Source of the DNA: Deltaproteobacteria bacterium
GTDB lineage: Bacteria > Myxococcota > Polyangia > Haliangiales > Haliangiaceae
NCBI GenBank assembly: GCA_018262455.1
Contig: JAGSPR010000336.1
Coordinates: forward strand, 1 to 7,629
Length of the DNA: 7,629 nt
Direction of reading: 5' to 3'
Shown: piece after piece, positions 5,727-7,629 of the stretch
Layout: every line of letters starts with the position of its first letter
How positions within the stretch are numbered: position 1 is the first letter of the stretch
Translations under genes and position numbers: made by a program
The notes under the pieces: model-generated
The model's input: only the letters and a program-made list of their open reading frames with translations
Databases searched by the model: none
Told to the model about the DNA's origin: nothing

Positions 5727-7084
5727 CCGCTGGGCTCGCGCTCCGCTCGTTCGGCGTCGCGTTCGGCGATCAGGTCATCCTCGCCGACGTCAGCCTCGAG
5801 CTCCCGCCGCGGGGCATGACCGTGCTCGTCGGCCCAGCGGGAGGTGGGAAGTCGACGCTCGTTCGCACGATCGCCGGGTTCAATGACTGTCATCCCTCCC
5901 TCGCGACGTGGGGCTCGGTGACGTTCGACGGTCGTGAGCTGGTAGCAGACACGCGCCCCACGCTCGTTACCCAGCATGCACGGTTCTTCCTCGACAGCGT
6001 GCGCGAGAACCTGGTGTCGGCGCTGCCGAATCGCTCCAAGCTCGAGCAGCGCGACCAGACGCGGATCATCACCTCGCGGCTCGAAGCCACCGGGCTCGGC
6101 GAGCTGTGCGATCAGCTCGGGCGCAACGCGGTCGAGTTGCCGCTTGCGCTCCAGCGCCGGCTCGCGATCGTGCGCGCGCTGATCCGCGACCCCCAGGTGA
6201 TCATCGCGGACGAGCCAACGGTGGGGCTAGACGATCGCGACGCGGCCAGCGTGATCGCGATGCTGCGGCTTCAGGCCAGCGAGCGTGCGGTGCTGCTCGT
6301 GACCCACCACCAGCGGTTCGCGGCCGCCGCCGGCGGGACGACCGTGCTGCTCGCCGGCGGCCGGATCCAGGAGCAGGCGCTGACCCAGGCGTTCTTCTCA
6401 CGGCCGCGCACCGAGATCGCGCGCCACTTCCTGCGCACGGGTGGCTGCATCACGCCGGCCGTCGGCGTGCCGACGCTCGCCGCGGGTGAGTCCGCGAGCC
6501 CGGTCTTGGCCCCCCATGAGCCGCGCAGCCGGTTCGTCGGGCCACGTGGCTTCTTCTGGGTCTCGCCCGGGCGCATCGGTGGCATGCCGCGGCCCGGGAT
6601 CATCGACGACCTCGCTCACGATCTCGCCGGCCTGCGCCGGCTCGGGGTCACGATCCTGATCACGCTCGAGGAGCTGCCGACGGTCGACGTCGACGCGGTC
6701 GGGGCCGCCGGCATCCGCCCGATCCATTTCCCGATCGTGGACATGGGGGTCCCCGAGGTCGCCGCGACGATCGCGCTGTGCGGCGAGATCGCTGGCTGGC
6801 TCGACGGCGGCGAGATCGTTGCGGTGCACTGCCGGGCTGGCATGGGCCGGACCGGGACTCTCCTGGCCTGTCAGCTGATCGCCGCCGGCCAGACGCCGCG
6901 CGATGCTCTCGACGCGGTCCGCTCGATCAACCCGCGTTGCGTCCAGTCGGACGCCCAGGTCGACTTTCTTCGCTCGTTCGCAACCGCGCTCGGGGGCACC
7001 GCTGCCGCCTCGAGCGAGGTCGATCGAGCCGGTGATGGCGGGCAGCAACCTCGTAAACGCACAGGAGATACCACATGGCACTAG
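5723..7084 (+). CDS. ABC-type ATPase fused to a CX5R tyrosine/dual-specificity phosphatase
   Basis: A 453-residue fusion. Residues 1-240 are an ABC ATPase with Walker A GPAGGGKST (37-45), Q-loop Q84, Walker B VIIADEPT (159-166) with catalytic E164, D-loop GLDD (168-171) and H-loop H195. The end, GGRIQEQ (212-218) and FFSRP (224-228), resembles PstB-type phosphate-import ATPases. The signature motif is degenerate: VELPLALQRRL (137-147) where LSGGQ-QR is expected, so hydrolysis may be impaired. After a linker (about 241-270), residues 271-420 form a phosphatase: FFWVSPGRIGGM (277-288), a general-acid loop with D340 in VDMGVP, and the P-loop HCRAGMGRTG (369-378) with nucleophile C370 and R376. 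The last 30 residues are a charged tail. No membrane subunit is in view, so a cytosolic signalling role is more likely than transport. ATG 5723 overlaps the previous stop as ATGA, preceded by GGGGG at 5714-5718; the open frame upstream of it is not protein-like. The 3' end overlaps the next gene by 10 bases. Confidence 0.9.
   Translation: MTAGLALRSFGVAFGDQVILADVSLELPPRGMTVLVGPAGGGKSTLVRTIAGFNDCHPSLATWGSVTFDGRELVADTRPTLVTQHARFFLDSVRENLVSALPNRSKLEQRDQTRIITSRLEATGLGELCDQLGRNAVELPLALQRRLAIVRALIRDPQVIIADEPTVGLDDRDAASVIAMLRLQASERAVLLVTHHQRFAAAAGGTTVLLAGGRIQEQALTQAFFSRPRTEIARHFLRTGGCITPAVGVPTLAAGESASPVLAPHEPRSRFVGPRGFFWVSPGRIGGMPRPGIIDDLAHDLAGLRRLGVTILITLEELPTVDVDAVGAAGIRPIHFPIVDMGVPEVAATIALCGEIAGWLDGGEIVAVHCRAGMGRTGTLLACQLIAAGQTPRDALDAVRSINPRCVQSDAQVDFLRSFATALGGTAAASSEVDRAGDGGQQPRKRTGDTTWH
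7063..7067 (+). promoter_or_regulatory. Strong ribosome-binding site for the first roadblock-like gene
   Basis: AGGAG at 7063-7067 lies 7 bases before ATG 7075, inside the end of the fusion gene. It is a much better match than the sites of the three upstream genes, which suggests that the small protein is made in larger amounts and fixes its start. Confidence 0.75.
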
Positions 7085-7479
7085 ACACGACACTGGCGAA
7101 GGCACAGCAAGCAATGCCCGAATGCGTCGCAGCGGGATACGTCGACATGAGCACCGGGATGTTGCTCGGCGTGAAGACCGTCGACTCGCACCCTCAGGAG
7201 GTCCTGGATCTGGTCGCCGCGGCGACCGCGGATCTGTTCCAGGGGCAGAGCGTGACCTCGATCGAGAAGCTGTTCCGCAAGGCGCGCGGTCAGGGCGAGA
7301 ACGGCTCGCACTACTTCCGAGAGATCATCGTGTTCAGCGAGAACCTGCTGCACGTGTTCCTGCGGTCGAAGAAGAAGCACGATCAGGCGGTCGTCTTCGT
7401 TTGTCGCGGCAACGCGAACATCGGCATGGTGCTCACGAAGAGCCGCCAGTGCCTGTCCGAGGTCGAGGCCTCGGTCTGA
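7075..7479 (+). CDS. Roadblock/LC7-like small protein 1
   Basis: A 134-residue cytoplasmic protein with the layout of a bacterial roadblock/LC7 domain, a fold whose members dimerise and often bind or regulate Ras-like GTPases (MglB acting on MglA). The order is helix 1 (1-14), strand pair ECVAAGYVDMSTGMLLG (16-32), a long helix (40-56), a loop, strands EIIVFSENLLHVFLRS (83-98) and QAVVFVCR (104-111), then a closing helix (115-131). The strings 'VD-STGMLLG' and 'L-VF-R' are the visible signature; no catalytic residues are expected. It starts 10 bases inside the ABC-phosphatase gene with its own strong ribosome-binding site and is followed after 30 bases by a paralogue, so the two may form a heterodimer. 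Cysteines 17, 110 and 126 are noticeable, and C17 has a counterpart in the paralogue. Family membership is inferred from pattern, not from a search; a profilin-like or PAS-like small sensor is the alternative. Confidence 0.72.
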   Translation: MALDTTLAKAQQAMPECVAAGYVDMSTGMLLGVKTVDSHPQEVLDLVAAATADLFQGQSVTSIEKLFRKARGQGENGSHYFREIIVFSENLLHVFLRSKKKHDQAVVFVCRGNANIGMVLTKSRQCLSEVEASV

Positions 7480-7494
7480 ACGCCGATTCACGAG

Positions 7495-7500
7495 AAAGGA
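7495..7500 (+). promoter_or_regulatory. Ribosome-binding site for the second roadblock-like gene
   Basis: AAAGGA at 7495-7500 lies 9 bases before ATG 7510, in the 30-base gap after the first paralogue. It sets the start codon of the truncated last gene. Confidence 0.65.
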
Positions 7501-7509
7501 CTACCGGAT

Positions 7510-7629
7510 ATGGCGAGCACAACGGATGTATGTAAGTCGATCCTCGAGAAGGTGGACGATTGCCTCGCGGTCGGCGTCGTCGACCTCAACACGGGCATGC
7601 TGATGGGCGTGTACCACTCGGTGCCGTAC
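7510..7629 (+). CDS. Roadblock/LC7-like small protein 2 (partial, cut by right edge)
   Basis: Only the first 40 residues are in the window. They align with the preceding protein: residues 17-33 (DCLAVGVVDLNTGMLMG) match its residues 16-32 with the cysteine, the aspartate, the TGML core and the final glycine in the same places. The N-terminal helix is different and carries an extra cysteine (C8). This is a diverged tandem paralogue rather than a recent copy. Tandem roadblock proteins often form heterodimers; whether this pair does cannot be told from the sequence. It continues past the edge, and the operon may go on to a GTPase or further paralogues. Confidence 0.72.
   Translation, partial: MASTTDVCKSILEKVDDCLAVGVVDLNTGMLMGVYHSVPY

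Noticed and set aside
5723..6440. Annotation as the phosphate transporter ATPase PstB
   Set aside because: The C-terminal pattern resembles PstB, but the signature motif is degenerate, no pst genes are near, and it is fused to a phosphatase.
6398..7114. Minus-strand open frame of 238 codons opposite the phosphatase domain
   Set aside because: Antisense of a region whose plus-strand product has clear catalytic motifs.
1..7629. CRISPR arrays, tRNA or rRNA genes, insertion sequences, attachment sites
   Set aside because: No regularly spaced repeats, no cloverleaf-like or rRNA-like sequence, no transposase motif and no terminal inverted repeats were seen.

Overview
This 7.6 kb window is GC-rich (roughly two thirds G+C by eye) and comes from a bacterial chromosome. 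An EboD-type cyclase, a PAS-LuxR regulator, a truncated globin, a PATAN/DUF4388-like protein and small roadblock-like proteins together suggest a deltaproteobacterium-like lineage, most plausibly Myxococcota. That assignment is inference from gene content and composition; there is no rRNA or other phylogenetic marker here.

Layout. Positions 1-385 (minus) hold the N-terminal part of an EboD / 3-dehydroquinate synthase-like protein that runs off the left edge. Positions 386-897 are a gene-poor divergent intergenic region with small inverted repeats and an orphan ribosome-binding sequence. Positions 898-1701 (plus) encode an unrecognised protein with faint resemblance to class I methyltransferases and codon use less GC-biased than its neighbours. 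Positions 1779-2684 encode a regulator with an N-terminal PAS domain, a middle cysteine-containing sensor-like domain and a C-terminal LuxR helix-turn-helix. After an 86-base gap carrying a perfect 8-bp inverted repeat comes a group I truncated haemoglobin (2771-3139) with the active-site residues of the nitric-oxide-detoxifying type. Positions 3140-3411 are intergenic, with two short tandem repeats and hairpins.

From 3412 to the right edge lies a tightly packed, plus-strand, probably single transcription unit of at least five genes: an unrecognised mostly helical protein (3412-4443), a PATAN/DUF4388-like protein with a possible roadblock-like C-terminus (4440-5726), a fusion of an ABC-type ATPase with a CX5R protein phosphatase (5723-7084), and two tandem paralogous roadblock/LC7-like small proteins (7075-7479 and 7510 onward, cut by the edge). 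The first four genes overlap at their stop/start junctions, which suggests translational coupling; the two small proteins each have their own strong ribosome-binding site, suggesting higher expression.

How they may work together. The PAS-LuxR protein and globin look like a sensor-effector pair for gas or redox stress, with the inverted repeat between them as a candidate operator. The downstream operon looks like an intracellular signalling module rather than a transporter: no membrane-spanning ABC partner is visible, the ABC signature motif is degenerate, and the ATPase is covalently joined to a phosphatase next to roadblock-type proteins, which in other bacteria regulate small GTPases. This operon is the best candidate for an undescribed system in the window.
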